Shown: positions 42,952-51,783 of the stretch, piece by piece
How the letters are laid out: each line of letters starts with the position of its first letter
Position numbering within the stretch: the first letter of the stretch is position 1
Source: Aquilonibacter sp963703325
GTDB taxonomy: Bacteria > Vulcanimicrobiota > Vulcanimicrobiia > Vulcanimicrobiales > Vulcanimicrobiaceae
Assembly: GCA_963703325.1 (NCBI GenBank)
Contig: OY969805.1
Coordinates: forward strand, 1,922,001-1,986,000
Reading direction: 5' to 3'
Length of the DNA: 64,000 bases
Program-made: the position numbers and the translations under genes
Notes under the pieces: model-generated
What the model saw: the letters and a program-made list of their open reading frames with translations, nothing else
What the model was told of the DNA's origin: nothing
Database searches by the model: none

Positions 42952-43749
42952 ATGCAGCAGTTGAATCGACTGACCTCGTTACTCGTGGCTCTCCTCGTCC
43001 TTTTTGGGGCGATGACGGCAACTGGGGACACCATCGAACTCGGTATCACGGTAACTCCCGGAAAATTCGAAGCCTCGATCCCGCTCGGAACTACCTACAA
43101 CGTGCCGGTAACGGTTTCCAACACCACGACAAGCTCGGTCCATATCCTGGCGTCGTTATCGGACTTCTCGCTTTCGCAGAGCGGTAACTACGAGTTCGAA
43201 AAGCTCGGAGCCAGCGAGTACTCGTTACTTCGCTGGGCATCGATCCGGCCGCGCGAGTTTGACATCCCTCCGGGGACGTCGCAGCAAGTGCAACTCACGA
43301 TCGCGATGCCGTCTGACGACAAACTCACGGGAGAGTACGCCGGCGTCGTGTTCTTCCAAACCAGGCCGGAGCGGCGCCAAGGCGGCGTCGCGTTCTCGGC
43401 TCGGGTCGCGTCGAAGTTCTACATCACCGTGCCGAACACGGTGCAAGTCAACGGCGCGATTACCAAGATGACGAGTGCGAAGGCTCCCGGTCGACAAGTC
43501 TACCGAGTGCTCTTCAAAAACGACGGCAACGCTCACGAATACCTGCGCGGTCAGGTGACCGTGCAAAAGGGTGGATCGGTCTTATATCAGGTGCCGATGC
43601 CTGACAACATGCTCGTCGAGCGCGGCGGAGTGCGAATGATCGAACTCGCCGGCAAACCGCTCGAGCCTGGCACGTATCAGGCGATCGCCACCATCGACTA
43701 CGGCGGAAAAACGGAAACCGGCGGCGAGATCAATTTCGACGTTCACTAG
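42952..43749 (+). CDS. Periplasmic Ig-like chaperone candidate (PapD/DUF916-like)
   Basis: A 265-residue exported protein with an N-terminal signal (LLVALLVLFGAMTATG). The first Ig-like domain (about 25-150) has the pattern ITVTPGKFEASIPLGTTYNVPVTVSN, then PREFDIPPGTSQQVQLTIAMP and GVVFFQTRP. This resembles PapD-type chaperones and DUF916 proteins. A second beta-sandwich (about 155-265) follows. No C-terminal membrane anchor is present, unlike DUF916 proteins of Gram-positives. Its place among secreted subunit genes supports a chaperone function. Confidence 0.6.
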   Translation: MQQLNRLTSLLVALLVLFGAMTATGDTIELGITVTPGKFEASIPLGTTYNVPVTVSNTTTSSVHILASLSDFSLSQSGNYEFEKLGASEYSLLRWASIRPREFDIPPGTSQQVQLTIAMPSDDKLTGEYAGVVFFQTRPERRQGGVAFSARVASKFYITVPNTVQVNGAITKMTSAKAPGRQVYRVLFKNDGNAHEYLRGQVTVQKGGSVLYQVPMPDNMLVERGGVRMIELAGKPLEPGTYQAIATIDYGGKTETGGEINFDVH

Positions 43750-43796
43750 CCGGCCGTAAACAAAGGCAAAACACAGGGAGCGTGTTGGACACAGCG

Positions 43797-44468
43797 ATGA
43801 AACGGTATCTTCTGGGATTGATGGGGGCGATCTTCGCCGCAATGGCGCTGATAGTCGTCTTGTCTCCAGCCGATGCGGTAACCGCGACCGGCAATGCTAG
43901 GGTCGAATGGCACCAGATGCCAGTCATCAACTTCTCGCTGACGCCGAATTACTACACCGGTTATGGCGCGGTGTTGGCGACCTTCGGCACGCAGCCGGCG
44001 CCGACGCACGGTCCCGGCGCCCCGGCAACGGTCGACTTCGGCACGACGATCGGCGGCGACACGTACCTCTACAAATACGCGGCGCACATCCACGTTACGA
44101 CCAACGATCCATCCGGCTTCTTGGTCTACGGCGAAGCGGCCATCGCGCTCACGAATAACAGTAACAGCCAGACCTATCCGGGACAGTATCTGTACTACCT
44201 TAATAGCGGCGCAACCTCGGACTCCAATACCGGCTTCACGCCAGGCCTGCCCTTCGCACAGACGATCGGTGCCGTCTCGGGCAGTACCGCCGACGTTGCC
44301 GGCGTCGGGCCCACGATCACGTACGCGATTTACCCGGCTCCGGTGGCACAGAGCATTTCACCAAACAACGACTTTTACTACGACTATCAGTTCAAAGTGC
44401 CCAACGTGGCGGCCGGCGCCGGCGGCAACTTCTACCTCTGGATCGTCTACACGGTGGTTGGCGAATGA
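43797..44468 (+). CDS. Secreted fibre subunit candidate (minor 1)
   Basis: A 223-residue exported protein, signal MKRYLLGLMGAIFAAMALIVVL, cleaved near SPADA. The mature start (VTATGNARVEWHQ) parallels that of the 42156 product, and the last strand (LWIVYTVVGE) parallels its C-terminus, so they are probably paralogues. Starts at GTG 43782 or TTG 43785 are possible, since GGGAG lies at 43776-43780. The stop overlaps the next ATG (ATGA). Confidence 0.55.
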   Translation: MKRYLLGLMGAIFAAMALIVVLSPADAVTATGNARVEWHQMPVINFSLTPNYYTGYGAVLATFGTQPAPTHGPGAPATVDFGTTIGGDTYLYKYAAHIHVTTNDPSGFLVYGEAAIALTNNSNSQTYPGQYLYYLNSGATSDSNTGFTPGLPFAQTIGAVSGSTADVAGVGPTITYAIYPAPVAQSISPNNDFYYDYQFKVPNVAAGAGGNFYLWIVYTVVGE

Positions 44469-45190
44469 AGCGTCTTCAAATTTTTCTGATCGCCGCGGGC
44501 TTCATGATGCTGGCGCTCGTGCTGGCGCAACCGGTTAAGGCCACGATCCAATCGCAGCAGATGCAGATCGCTTTGAACATCTCGGTGGACGTTATTGGAA
44601 CGCCGATCGTCGGATACGCTCCGCATCAGGCTCCGGCGCAAGCCGGCGCGCCGTCGATCGCATCAGCGCTGCGTCGCGCGGCGCCTTCAATGCAGCGCGC
44701 GTTTAGCGCGGAGGGAATCCACTTCGAAGGCGATTCGACGCTCGTCGCGCAGGCGCAGCACTCGGTGCTGGTGCAGGCTGAAGTGACGCCCAATCCTAAA
44801 GGAACGATTCTTGTCAGCAACGTGCCGAACGTGTCGATGACGGCTGCGCCCGGCCAGACCGTAACGGTTCAGCCGTTGTGCTCTTTGACCGTCTCCGTCA
44901 ACATGTCCACGGCCTGGTCCTTGGAGGAGGGCGTAGCGACCGATTTAACATCGGGCGGCGGCGCAACACTCCCAGGCACCGCCCTTGCCAACAACACCTA
45001 TAAGCTCGCGGCGACGCCGCAACCCAAGCCGACCCCATACATCGTATATGCCACTGACGGCAGCGTATGGTCCGGCTTAGCCAGTGGCACCGCAATAACG
45101 ACCTATTGCGTCGACCTCACGGTCACGGTTCCGGCGTCGACCACCGATGGCATCTATTCCACCGACGCCGTTTACACGTTGTTTAACTAG
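44465..45190 (+). CDS. Secreted fibre subunit candidate (minor 2)
   Basis: A 241-residue exported protein, signal MKRLQIFLIAAGFMMLALVL, cleaved near QPVKA. The mature part starts TIQSQQMQIALNISVDVIG, has an Ala/Gln/Pro-rich stretch (about 55-85), and ends with the strand YSTDAVYTLFN. That terminal strand resembles those of the other exported proteins here. It is coupled to the preceding subunit gene by ATGA. No family was recognised. Confidence 0.5.
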   Translation: MKRLQIFLIAAGFMMLALVLAQPVKATIQSQQMQIALNISVDVIGTPIVGYAPHQAPAQAGAPSIASALRRAAPSMQRAFSAEGIHFEGDSTLVAQAQHSVLVQAEVTPNPKGTILVSNVPNVSMTAAPGQTVTVQPLCSLTVSVNMSTAWSLEEGVATDLTSGGGATLPGTALANNTYKLAATPQPKPTPYIVYATDGSVWSGLASGTAITTYCVDLTVTVPASTTDGIYSTDAVYTLFN

Positions 45191-45197
45191 CGACCGC

Positions 45198-45986
45198 GTG
45201 CGCGCACCCGATCCATTAACAACGGCGCTCTCTGCTGCACGCGAGGGCGCTGCTGTTTTGTTAGAGTATGCGCACCGCCCGCTCGAGATCCAAGAAAAAG
45301 GCCGTCGCGCCGACATCGTGACCGCCGCGGATCGCGCGAGCGAACGTGTGGTGATCGCGCTCCTGCGCAGCGACTTCCCGAACGCTGCGATTTTAGCCGA
45401 GGAGAGCGGCAGCAGCGCCGGCACGAGCGACGAACGCTGGATTATCGATCCGCTCGACGGCACGACCAACTACGCACATGGATATCCGTTGTATTGCGTA
45501 TCGATCGCCTACGAACGCGCCGGCGAGTTGCTTGCCGGTGTCGTCTACGCGCCGGCGCTCGACGAATGCTATGCCGCCGAGCGCGGAGGCGGTGCGCGTC
45601 TCGGCGATGCGGCGATTGCGGTGTCGACGATCGACCGCGTCGGTGATGCGATGGTCTGCACCGGGTTTCATCCGGCCGATTACTCGCGCAACGCACCATA
45701 CTTTGCGCGCGCGTCCGAACGCGCGCAAGCGGTACGCCGCGACGGTTCGGCGGCGCTCGATCTGGCATTTGTCGCGGGTGGACGATTCGACGGATTTTGG
45801 GAGTTCGATCTGCATCCGTGGGATGTCGCGGCAGGCACCCTGTTGGTCCGCGAAGCCGGCGGAAACGTCACACGCGTCGACGGCGCTGCGGCGCAGCTCG
45901 ATGCACGCAGCATCCTTGCGACCAACGGCCGAATCCATCGCGAATTGCAGGGCGTCCTCGCGGGCGAAGATAAGCACGCGCCATGA
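45198..45986 (+). CDS. suhB: Inositol monophosphatase family protein
   Basis: A 262-residue Mg2+-dependent phosphatase of the IMPase/SuhB family. It has the metal site LAEESG (Glu), IIDPLDGTTNYAHGYP with its Asp residues, and EFDLHPWDVAAGTLLVREAGG. Substrates may be inositol phosphates, histidinol phosphate or 3'-phosphoadenosine-type compounds. GTG 45198 lies 7 bases after the subunit gene and is the only start giving family length without overlap. It is followed by a DUF4383 gene with ATGA overlap. Confidence 0.88.
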   Translation: MRAPDPLTTALSAAREGAAVLLEYAHRPLEIQEKGRRADIVTAADRASERVVIALLRSDFPNAAILAEESGSSAGTSDERWIIDPLDGTTNYAHGYPLYCVSIAYERAGELLAGVVYAPALDECYAAERGGGARLGDAAIAVSTIDRVGDAMVCTGFHPADYSRNAPYFARASERAQAVRRDGSAALDLAFVAGGRFDGFWEFDLHPWDVAAGTLLVREAGGNVTRVDGAAAQLDARSILATNGRIHRELQGVLAGEDKHAP

Positions 45987-46414
45987 ACGCACGGCTGGTC
46001 GCTCGCATCCTCGGGTTCGTCTTGCTCATCGCCGGCGTTGCCGGCTTCGTTCCGTGGATCGCACCGACGGCGCCGCCCGGCGCGCCGGTCGTCACGCTCG
46101 ATACCGCGTATCGCGTGCTGTTCGGGATCTTCCCGGTCAATGTCGCGAACGATCTCTTCGAGCTCTTCCTCGGCATCTGGGGCGTCGTCGCGAGCCTGCG
46201 CTTCAAGCGGGCGGTCGGCTATTGCCGCATCGTGACGTGGGTTTACCTGATCGTGGTGCTGCTCGGCCTAATCCCGATTACGAATACGCTGTTCGGTGTC
46301 GCACCGATCTACGGCTGGGATATCGCACTGAACCTGGTCGTAATGCTGGTTGCGGCGTTCGGCGGCTATGGACGCGCATCGATCGAGGTCGAGGCCCAGG
46401 CGCCGGCGGCGTAA
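45983..46414 (+). CDS. DUF4383-like four-helix membrane protein
   Basis: A 143-residue protein with four hydrophobic helices (about 8-28, 48-68, 82-105, 112-132). The arrangement, including DTAYRVLFGIFPVNVANDLFELFLGIWG, fits the DUF4383 family of unknown function. It is coupled to the IMPase gene by ATGA and converges on the MATE gene with a 49-base overlap. Confidence 0.7.
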   Translation: MNARLVARILGFVLLIAGVAGFVPWIAPTAPPGAPVVTLDTAYRVLFGIFPVNVANDLFELFLGIWGVVASLRFKRAVGYCRIVTWVYLIVVLLGLIPITNTLFGVAPIYGWDIALNLVVMLVAAFGGYGRASIEVEAQAPAA

Positions 46415-47730
46415 CGCAATTTGATCGCGGTGAGGGCAGCGCGGACGCTCCACGCGATGATCCACGCGATCGGCACGGCAAAGAGTCCGATGTGCAGACG
46501 TTCGATACAGAACCACGCGATCGGCAGCACGAGCGCTCCGCACGCCAGGCCGACGGCCATCGAGAATTGCGTGTCGCCGGCGGCGCGAATCGGCGCGAGC
46601 GCCACCATCGCCCAGCCTTTGATCGGCATCGTCACCATGTGCAGCGCGAGCGGCAGCGCCGCGACCGATGCGACCGCCGCGTTCATGGTAAAGAGAAACG
46701 CCAGCGGCCAAGAAAAGATCGCGACGACGGCGCCCGCAATCGTGGTTACGAGCAGCGTGGTCCGCAGCGCGCGGTGCAGAAACGCTTGCGCACCGAGCGG
46801 GTCGCGCGCGCCGATGCGCTGACCGATCACTGTTTGCGTCGCGCTCTGCAGGGGTCCGGGCACCACGAAGGTGAGATCGGAGACGACGTTGAGCGCGCGA
46901 AACGCTGCGACCAACGTTGAACCGAGCGGCGCGAGCATCGCGACGACAGCAACGTCGGGCGCGACAATCGCGAAACCGAAGACGCTTTCGGGTAATCCGA
47001 GCCACGCGCAACGCAGCGCGAGCGCAAGATCGACGCCGCGCTGCGCGAAGACGCGGTAGACCGGTTTGCGCGCGACGTAGATCAGCGCGAACAGCGCGGC
47101 GATCGTTTCCGACGCGAGCGTCGAGATGCCGGCGCCGGCGATACCGAAGGGGCGATGGGTGAGCCACCCGAGCGCGAGCATGGCAAGCAGCGGAATGTGA
47201 ATGAGATTGATGACGCCGAGCAGATAGACGCCGAGCTTGCGGTTTCCCGCGGCTCCTAACCCGACGATGAGCGTCGCGGAGATGTTGATCGGAATGAGCG
47301 AGGCGCAGCGTAGGATCAAATACAGCGCGCTTGCGTGCACGCTTGGAAGATTGCCGAGCATTGCGTGCAGCAGCGGTTGCGCGCCGAAGAGGCTCGCAAC
47401 GGTCAGCGCGATCGCCGCGACCGCCGGCACCACAAAGCCGGCGCGGACGGTGCGCGCGAAGCCGTCGACGTCGTGCGCGCCGATGCGTTGCGCGGCGATG
47501 ATCCCGAGACCGCTCCACAGGCCGTTGAGCAGCATGATCAACGTGAAGAAGACGGTAGTCGCCGCAGTGACGCCGGCCAGGGCGCCGGTGCCGATATAGC
47601 CGATCGCAATCGTGTCGACGACGCCGAGCAGCTGATCGCCGAGCATTTGCGCGGCAAGAGGCAGCGATAGGCGCCGCAGCGCGGCGCCTATCTTGGTGTG
47701 ATCGACGATCATGGATTGCGCGTCGGTCAT
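46366..47730 (-). CDS. MATE-family efflux transporter
   Basis: A 454-residue transporter with 12 hydrophobic helices in two MatE halves. The first half begins RRLSLPLAAQMLGDQLLGVVDTIAIGYIG and the second has VPGPLQSATQTVIGQRIGARD. MATE proteins export organic cations or metabolites in exchange for H+ or Na+. ATG 47730 overlaps the kynU stop, making it the third gene of the kyn operon. It may export a tryptophan-degradation product. Confidence 0.9.
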   Translation of the reverse strand: MTDAQSMIVDHTKIGAALRRLSLPLAAQMLGDQLLGVVDTIAIGYIGTGALAGVTAATTVFFTLIMLLNGLWSGLGIIAAQRIGAHDVDGFARTVRAGFVVPAVAAIALTVASLFGAQPLLHAMLGNLPSVHASALYLILRCASLIPINISATLIVGLGAAGNRKLGVYLLGVINLIHIPLLAMLALGWLTHRPFGIAGAGISTLASETIAALFALIYVARKPVYRVFAQRGVDLALALRCAWLGLPESVFGFAIVAPDVAVVAMLAPLGSTLVAAFRALNVVSDLTFVVPGPLQSATQTVIGQRIGARDPLGAQAFLHRALRTTLLVTTIAGAVVAIFSWPLAFLFTMNAAVASVAALPLALHMVTMPIKGWAMVALAPIRAAGDTQFSMAVGLACGALVLPIAWFCIERLHIGLFAVPIAWIIAWSVRAALTAIKLRYAAGAWASTSIDARP

Positions 47731-48878
47731 CGTCGTCGAACGGCATCCAACTCGTTGAAGAAGTGTTCGATCTCGTCGTCGGTCGTATAGAAATGCGGGC
47801 TGACGCGCAGGCCGCATCCGGGCCGATAGTCGATGAAGACGCGTCGCGCGGTCAACTCGCGGCAAACGCGGTCGGCACCATCGAAGTCGATCCCGATCCA
47901 GCCGGTGCGCTGACGCGGTTCGAGCGGCGTGTTGATGCGTAACCCGCGCTGCTGCGCCATCTCCGCGATCATCGTGGTCAGGCGCACGTTGTGTTCACGG
48001 ATGCGCGCAATGCCGACCTCGGCAATCAGCTTGTGCCCCGGTTGCGCTACGACGTAGCCGGGAATCGTCGGCGTGCCGTTTCCGAAACGATACATCGAGC
48101 CGGCGTAGCGGATCGGCGCGTCTTCGAAATTGAACGGCTGCGCATGCGCCATCCAGCCGGTGACCGCGGGACGCATGTGTTCGCGTAGCGACGGTTTGAG
48201 GTAGATCCAGCCGCAGCCCGAACCGCCGAGCAGCCATTTGTGTGAACCGCCGGTGACGATATCCAGATCCCATTCGCGTACGTCGTAGGGATAGACGCCG
48301 GTCGTTTGATAGGCATCGACGCAGAGGATCGCGCCGAGCTTGCGGCAGTGCGCGGCAATCGCGCGTACGTCGGCAATCGCGCCCGAAACGTAGTAGGCGT
48401 GCGAAAGCACCGCGATCGCGGTACGCTTGGTGATCGCCTCGATGATCCGTTGTGTCGGGATCGTGCGGCCGTCGGGCGAGTCGACCACGCGCACGCGCGC
48501 ACCGTAGCGTTCCCATGCTCGCCACACGTAGGTGAGCGACGGAAACTGCAGCGCCTCGTACACCACCTCGTTGCGATCTTGAGTAAAATCGAAGCAGGTG
48601 GCAAGCGCCGCTTGCAGCACCGACACGTTTGGTCCCAAGAAGACGCTGCCCGGCGCGGCGCCGATCAGGCTGCCGATGCCGTCCGCGATCTCACCGATAC
48701 GCGGCAGCCACGCTTCCCACGCCTCGGGCCCGTTTGCGGCCCATTCTTCCCAATACGCGTCGAGCGCCGCTTTCGCGCCGAGCGGTGCCGCGCCCATCGA
48801 GTGGCTGGCGAGGTACGTGGCATTGGCGAGAATCGGAAACTGCTCGCGGTGCAGTGCTGCCGTGGCCGCAGTCCTCAT
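47727..48878 (-). CDS. kynU: Kynureninase-like class V aminotransferase
   Basis: A 383-residue PLP enzyme of aminotransferase class V. It has the cofactor Asp in AILCVDAYQTTGVYP and the Schiff-base Lys in VTGGSHKWLLGGSG. Kynureninase cleaves kynurenine to anthranilate and alanine. Gene order next to kynA makes this the best call, although sequence alone would also allow a cysteine-desulfurase-like class V enzyme. ATG 48878 overlaps the kynA stop (ATGA). Confidence 0.8.
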   Translation of the reverse strand: MRTAATAALHREQFPILANATYLASHSMGAAPLGAKAALDAYWEEWAANGPEAWEAWLPRIGEIADGIGSLIGAAPGSVFLGPNVSVLQAALATCFDFTQDRNEVVYEALQFPSLTYVWRAWERYGARVRVVDSPDGRTIPTQRIIEAITKRTAIAVLSHAYYVSGAIADVRAIAAHCRKLGAILCVDAYQTTGVYPYDVREWDLDIVTGGSHKWLLGGSGCGWIYLKPSLREHMRPAVTGWMAHAQPFNFEDAPIRYAGSMYRFGNGTPTIPGYVVAQPGHKLIAEVGIARIREHNVRLTTMIAEMAQQRGLRINTPLEPRQRTGWIGIDFDGADRVCRELTARRVFIDYRPGCGLRVSPHFYTTDDEIEHFFNELDAVRRR

Positions 48879-49651
48879 ACGTAGGCACCTTTGCCAAGAT
48901 ACGAACGCACTTCCCACAGTTCGGGGAAGAAGCGGTAGTCCAACGTGCCTTGCAAGTACTTCGCGCCCGAGGAACCGCCGGTGCCGGTGCGCTGGCCGAT
49001 CATGCGCTCGACCATGCGCACGTGGCGTCCGCGCCAGAGCAAGAAGCGCTCGTCGAATTCGATCAGATCCTCGAGCAGCAGGTACAGGTCGTAGTGGTGT
49101 TCGGCATCCGTGTAGATGGCGCGCAGGGTCTCGATCAGCGGCGCGCCGGCCTCGGATGCAAATCCGCGCCGCTTGAGCAGCGCTTTGACGTGGTCGTAGA
49201 GCGACGGCGCTTCGAGACGGGCGTGCAATCGCGCCCGCTGCGCGTCGTCCATTTGGATGTGCGCGAGCGTCTCGGTGCGGCGCACGCCGCTGAGAAATTC
49301 GATCTCGCGGAATTGAATCGATTGGAACCCGCTAGCCGGATTGAGGTTATCGCGGAAGGTGTTGAATTCTTGTGGCGTCATCGTTTCGAGTATGTCGACC
49401 TGGGATTCGAGCAAACGTTGAATGGTGTGTATGCGGCGGAAGTATTTCGAAACGCGCAGCAGTTCGTCACGGTCTAGCGCTTCGATGGTCGCGTCGAGTT
49501 CGTGCAATAATTGTTTGAACCACAGCTCGTAGACCTGATGGATGATGATAAAGAGCATCTCGTCGTGATGCTCGGGGCGCGAGAGCCGGCGCTGAAGATC
49601 GAGCAGGTCCTCGACCTTCAGGTACGAGCTGTAGGTGAGACGGTCGTCCAC
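48875..49651 (-). CDS. kynA: Tryptophan 2,3-dioxygenase
   Basis: A 258-residue heme dioxygenase opening the indole ring to N-formylkynurenine. Hallmarks are YLKVEDLLDLQ, FIIIHQVYELWFKQLLHE (distal His), NPASGFQSIQFREIEF, WRGRHVRMVERMIGQRTGTGGSSG (proximal heme His) and the RFFPELWEVR end. Start is GTG 49651. It begins the kynA-kynU-MATE operon; no formamidase gene (kynB) lies within it. Confidence 0.95.
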   Translation of the reverse strand: MDDRLTYSSYLKVEDLLDLQRRLSRPEHHDEMLFIIIHQVYELWFKQLLHELDATIEALDRDELLRVSKYFRRIHTIQRLLESQVDILETMTPQEFNTFRDNLNPASGFQSIQFREIEFLSGVRRTETLAHIQMDDAQRARLHARLEAPSLYDHVKALLKRRGFASEAGAPLIETLRAIYTDAEHHYDLYLLLEDLIEFDERFLLWRGRHVRMVERMIGQRTGTGGSSGAKYLQGTLDYRFFPELWEVRSYLGKGAYV

Positions 49652-49652
49652 G

Positions 49653-50048
49653 CTACTGTACGGTGACGGTATAGGTCAACGTCTTTGCCGGCGGCGCGTC
49701 GGGCGCAAACGGCTGCGTGTAGGTGAGGACGATCGTCGCCGTGCCGGTGCGATTAGCATGGTAGATGAAGATCTGCTGGCCGGGCGCACCGGGAACCGCT
49801 TGTGGCGCCGGCTGGCGAACGTTGCCTTCGTAGGCAACGATCAGGTCGCCGCCCGGAAGCGTTTGTCCCCAGCTGTAGCCGGTCGACGTATTCGACGAAA
49901 GCGCGATGAAGAAGTCTTCTCCGGCTTGCACGGTGATGCCCGACGCGGCGTCGCCTTCGAGGAACACCGGCGAATGCGGGTTCATGGCGCCGGCCGGCGC
50001 AACGGCAAGTATCAGGGTGGAGACGAGCGCAAAGACGAACCGCTTCAT
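49653..50048 (-). CDS. Chagasin-like (I42) protease inhibitor, exported
   Basis: A 131-residue secreted protein with signal MKRFVFALVSTLILAVAPAGA. The I42 inhibitor loops are recognisable: SNTSTGYSW (NPTTGYxW loop), PGAPGQQIFIYHA (GxGG-like loop) and LTYTQPF in place of the RPW loop. These proteins block papain-like cysteine proteases. It is coupled to the upstream Mpo1-like gene (ATGA) and lies one base before kynA starts. Confidence 0.75.
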   Translation of the reverse strand: MKRFVFALVSTLILAVAPAGAMNPHSPVFLEGDAASGITVQAGEDFFIALSSNTSTGYSWGQTLPGGDLIVAYEGNVRQPAPQAVPGAPGQQIFIYHANRTGTATIVLTYTQPFAPDAPPAKTLTYTVTVQ

Positions 50049-50368
50049 GCTACGTGCGCTCCCTGCGCGCGCGCGATCTCACCGTCGATCGATCCGCGCA
50101 GCACATGCCAGGCCATCACGAAGTCCCCACGCAGCGATGCAACGGGCGCGCGGAAGGTCTCGGGTTTGTTGTGCTCGATGAATGCGTGCGAGAACCACGC
50201 CGAACCGTATCCGGCGACCAGACCGATACCGGCGAGCCACGGCTTGCGCAGTGTAATCGCGCCGAGCACGAGCGCCGTGCCGGCTATCGTGCCTGCGACG
50301 TGACACGCGCGCGTACGCGGATCGCTATGCGCCTGCAGGTAGCGCGGCCAAAATTCTTCGAAACTCAT
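50045..50368 (-). CDS. Mpo1-like (DUF962) membrane protein
   Basis: A 107-residue protein with two hydrophobic segments (about 30-50 and 55-70). The family residues HSDPRTRACH and WFSHAFIEHNKPETF fit the DUF962/Mpo1 family; yeast Mpo1 is an iron-dependent dioxygenase of 2-hydroxy fatty acids. ATG 50368 is chosen for family length. Coupled to the chagasin-like gene; divergent from the lipoprotein gene. Confidence 0.8.
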   Translation of the reverse strand: MSFEEFWPRYLQAHSDPRTRACHVAGTIAGTALVLGAITLRKPWLAGIGLVAGYGSAWFSHAFIEHNKPETFRAPVASLRGDFVMAWHVLRGSIDGEIARAQGAHVA

Positions 50369-50416
50369 ACCACTCCGGATACGGGGCTCGGGCAGCTTCT
50401 CCTCGAAGCGGCGTGC

Positions 50417-51067
50417 ATGAAACGAGCCTTTGGCGCGCTCGCGCTTCTCCTGTGCATCGCCGCCTGTTCGCAATCCGCGCAGTCGACGTCATCGTCCTCG
50501 GCGGCACCCGCTCCCCAGGCAACCAATCCGATCGACTTTCCTCTCTACAGCGGAAGCACGGTGCTGGCCGCGCGCGATTGGCACGGTTCCACCGGCTCGG
50601 GCGCGTCAGTGTCAGGACGTGAAGTGATCGCCGAATCGAGCGCGACGCTCGACACGCTGGAAGGCTGGCTGCACGACGTGAGCGTGAATCCTCCAGCCGG
50701 CTTCACCGTCGCCGCGAGCGGAAGCGCGACCGACGCGGCGCATCGGCGCGCGCAAGCGATGGGCTTGCAATTCCAAGTCTTTTCACACCAGGTCGGCACC
50801 AAGACGCGCGGCCTCGTCGTCGTGGTGCTCGATCCGGTCACGTTTGAAGCCAAAGCTGGACCAGTGCTGAGTCTGATCGATAAGTACTCGATGTTACCGC
50901 AAAGCTTCCGTGACCCCATCGACCAGCAAGCCAAGGCGCGCACCGGGTTCACCGTCAGCCAAGCGCTCGATCCATCCCAACCAATTGGAGCGGCCTTGGC
51001 CGCAGCACGCGCGTTGCGCGATTCCGGACAACGCGGCGTGGTGCTGGTCGATGCCGCAAAAAATTAA
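50417..51067 (+). CDS. Lipoprotein of unknown function
   Basis: A 216-residue lipoprotein: the hydrophobic signal MKRAFGALALLLCIAAC has a lipobox at IAAC (Cys17), followed by a Ser/Ala/Pro linker. The body (about 40-216) has an alpha/beta pattern, with TLDTLEGWLHDVSVNPP and a conserved-looking FPLYSGSTVLAARDW, but I recognise no family. It overlaps the next gene by 17 bases. Confidence 0.6.
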   Translation: MKRAFGALALLLCIAACSQSAQSTSSSSAAPAPQATNPIDFPLYSGSTVLAARDWHGSTGSGASVSGREVIAESSATLDTLEGWLHDVSVNPPAGFTVAASGSATDAAHRRAQAMGLQFQVFSHQVGTKTRGLVVVVLDPVTFEAKAGPVLSLIDKYSMLPQSFRDPIDQQAKARTGFTVSQALDPSQPIGAALAAARALRDSGQRGVVLVDAAKN

Positions 51068-51776
51068 TCGGTCGGGCCGCGCGCTCGCGGCGCTGTTGGC
51101 GTTCTGCGCGATGGGCGCGACGCCGGATTATTCGTACATCGGGATCCAGGGACTTGCGCTCGTCGGCGAGCACCGCGACGTTGCCGGCACCGAGTACGGC
51201 ATCGGTGCGGGTCCGTTGCTCGAACTCCATGTCGGCGGCCCGAGATTTGCGGTACACCTCGAAGGCATTCCGGTCGTCAGCATTCCCGGTGTGCGCCCTT
51301 CGGTGACGTATGGGCAAGCAACGCCGGCGCTGGGGATCTTCAATGGCGATGCCGAGTACGCGATTGCGGCGCGCGGGCAACTCTGGCTCGGACTGGGTGA
51401 AACGATCTACAATCAGCGCACGCCGCTTCCGGCGCAAGCACAGGAGGTGTCGTCCCGTTTGGCCGGCGTGCGTTACACGCTACGTTTTAACCATCCGTTC
51501 GGCACCGCGCACTTCCTCGAAGCGTTTGTGGGCGCCACGCCGTACCTGACCGGCTCGGACGTCTACGTTTTTCTTGACGGCGCGCCCAATTCGATCCGGC
51601 CGGAACGCGCGTCTGAAGTCGATGCATCGCTCGAATTCGGCTACACCCGTAACCGTTCGCAATGGCTGATCGGCGTACGCACGCTAAACTTTACCGCCAT
51701 GTACCCGCTCACCGGCGAACCCGCCGATCGCAACGTCGGCATTGGTCCAATTATTGAATGGCGCACGAAGATTTAG
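51051..51776 (+). CDS. Exported beta-strand-rich protein, possible small outer-membrane barrel
   Basis: A 241-residue protein with an N-terminal signal (LAALLAFCAMGA) and alternating strands such as FAVHLEGIPVVSI, YAIAARGQLWLGLG and GVRYTLRFNHPFG. It ends with EWRTKI. This suggests an eight- to ten-stranded barrel, but no family is recognised. It is cotranscribed with the preceding lipoprotein, whose stop it overlaps. A 225-bp repeat element follows directly. Confidence 0.5.
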   Translation: MPQKINRSGRALAALLAFCAMGATPDYSYIGIQGLALVGEHRDVAGTEYGIGAGPLLELHVGGPRFAVHLEGIPVVSIPGVRPSVTYGQATPALGIFNGDAEYAIAARGQLWLGLGETIYNQRTPLPAQAQEVSSRLAGVRYTLRFNHPFGTAHFLEAFVGATPYLTGSDVYVFLDGAPNSIRPERASEVDASLEFGYTRNRSQWLIGVRTLNFTAMYPLTGEPADRNVGIGPIIEWRTKI

Positions 51777-51783
51777 TGAACCT

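Noticed and set aside
46268..47746. 492-codon frame overlapping the MATE gene on the same strand
   Set aside because: Arg/His-rich composition without membrane segments; the MATE frame has clear helices and family motifs.
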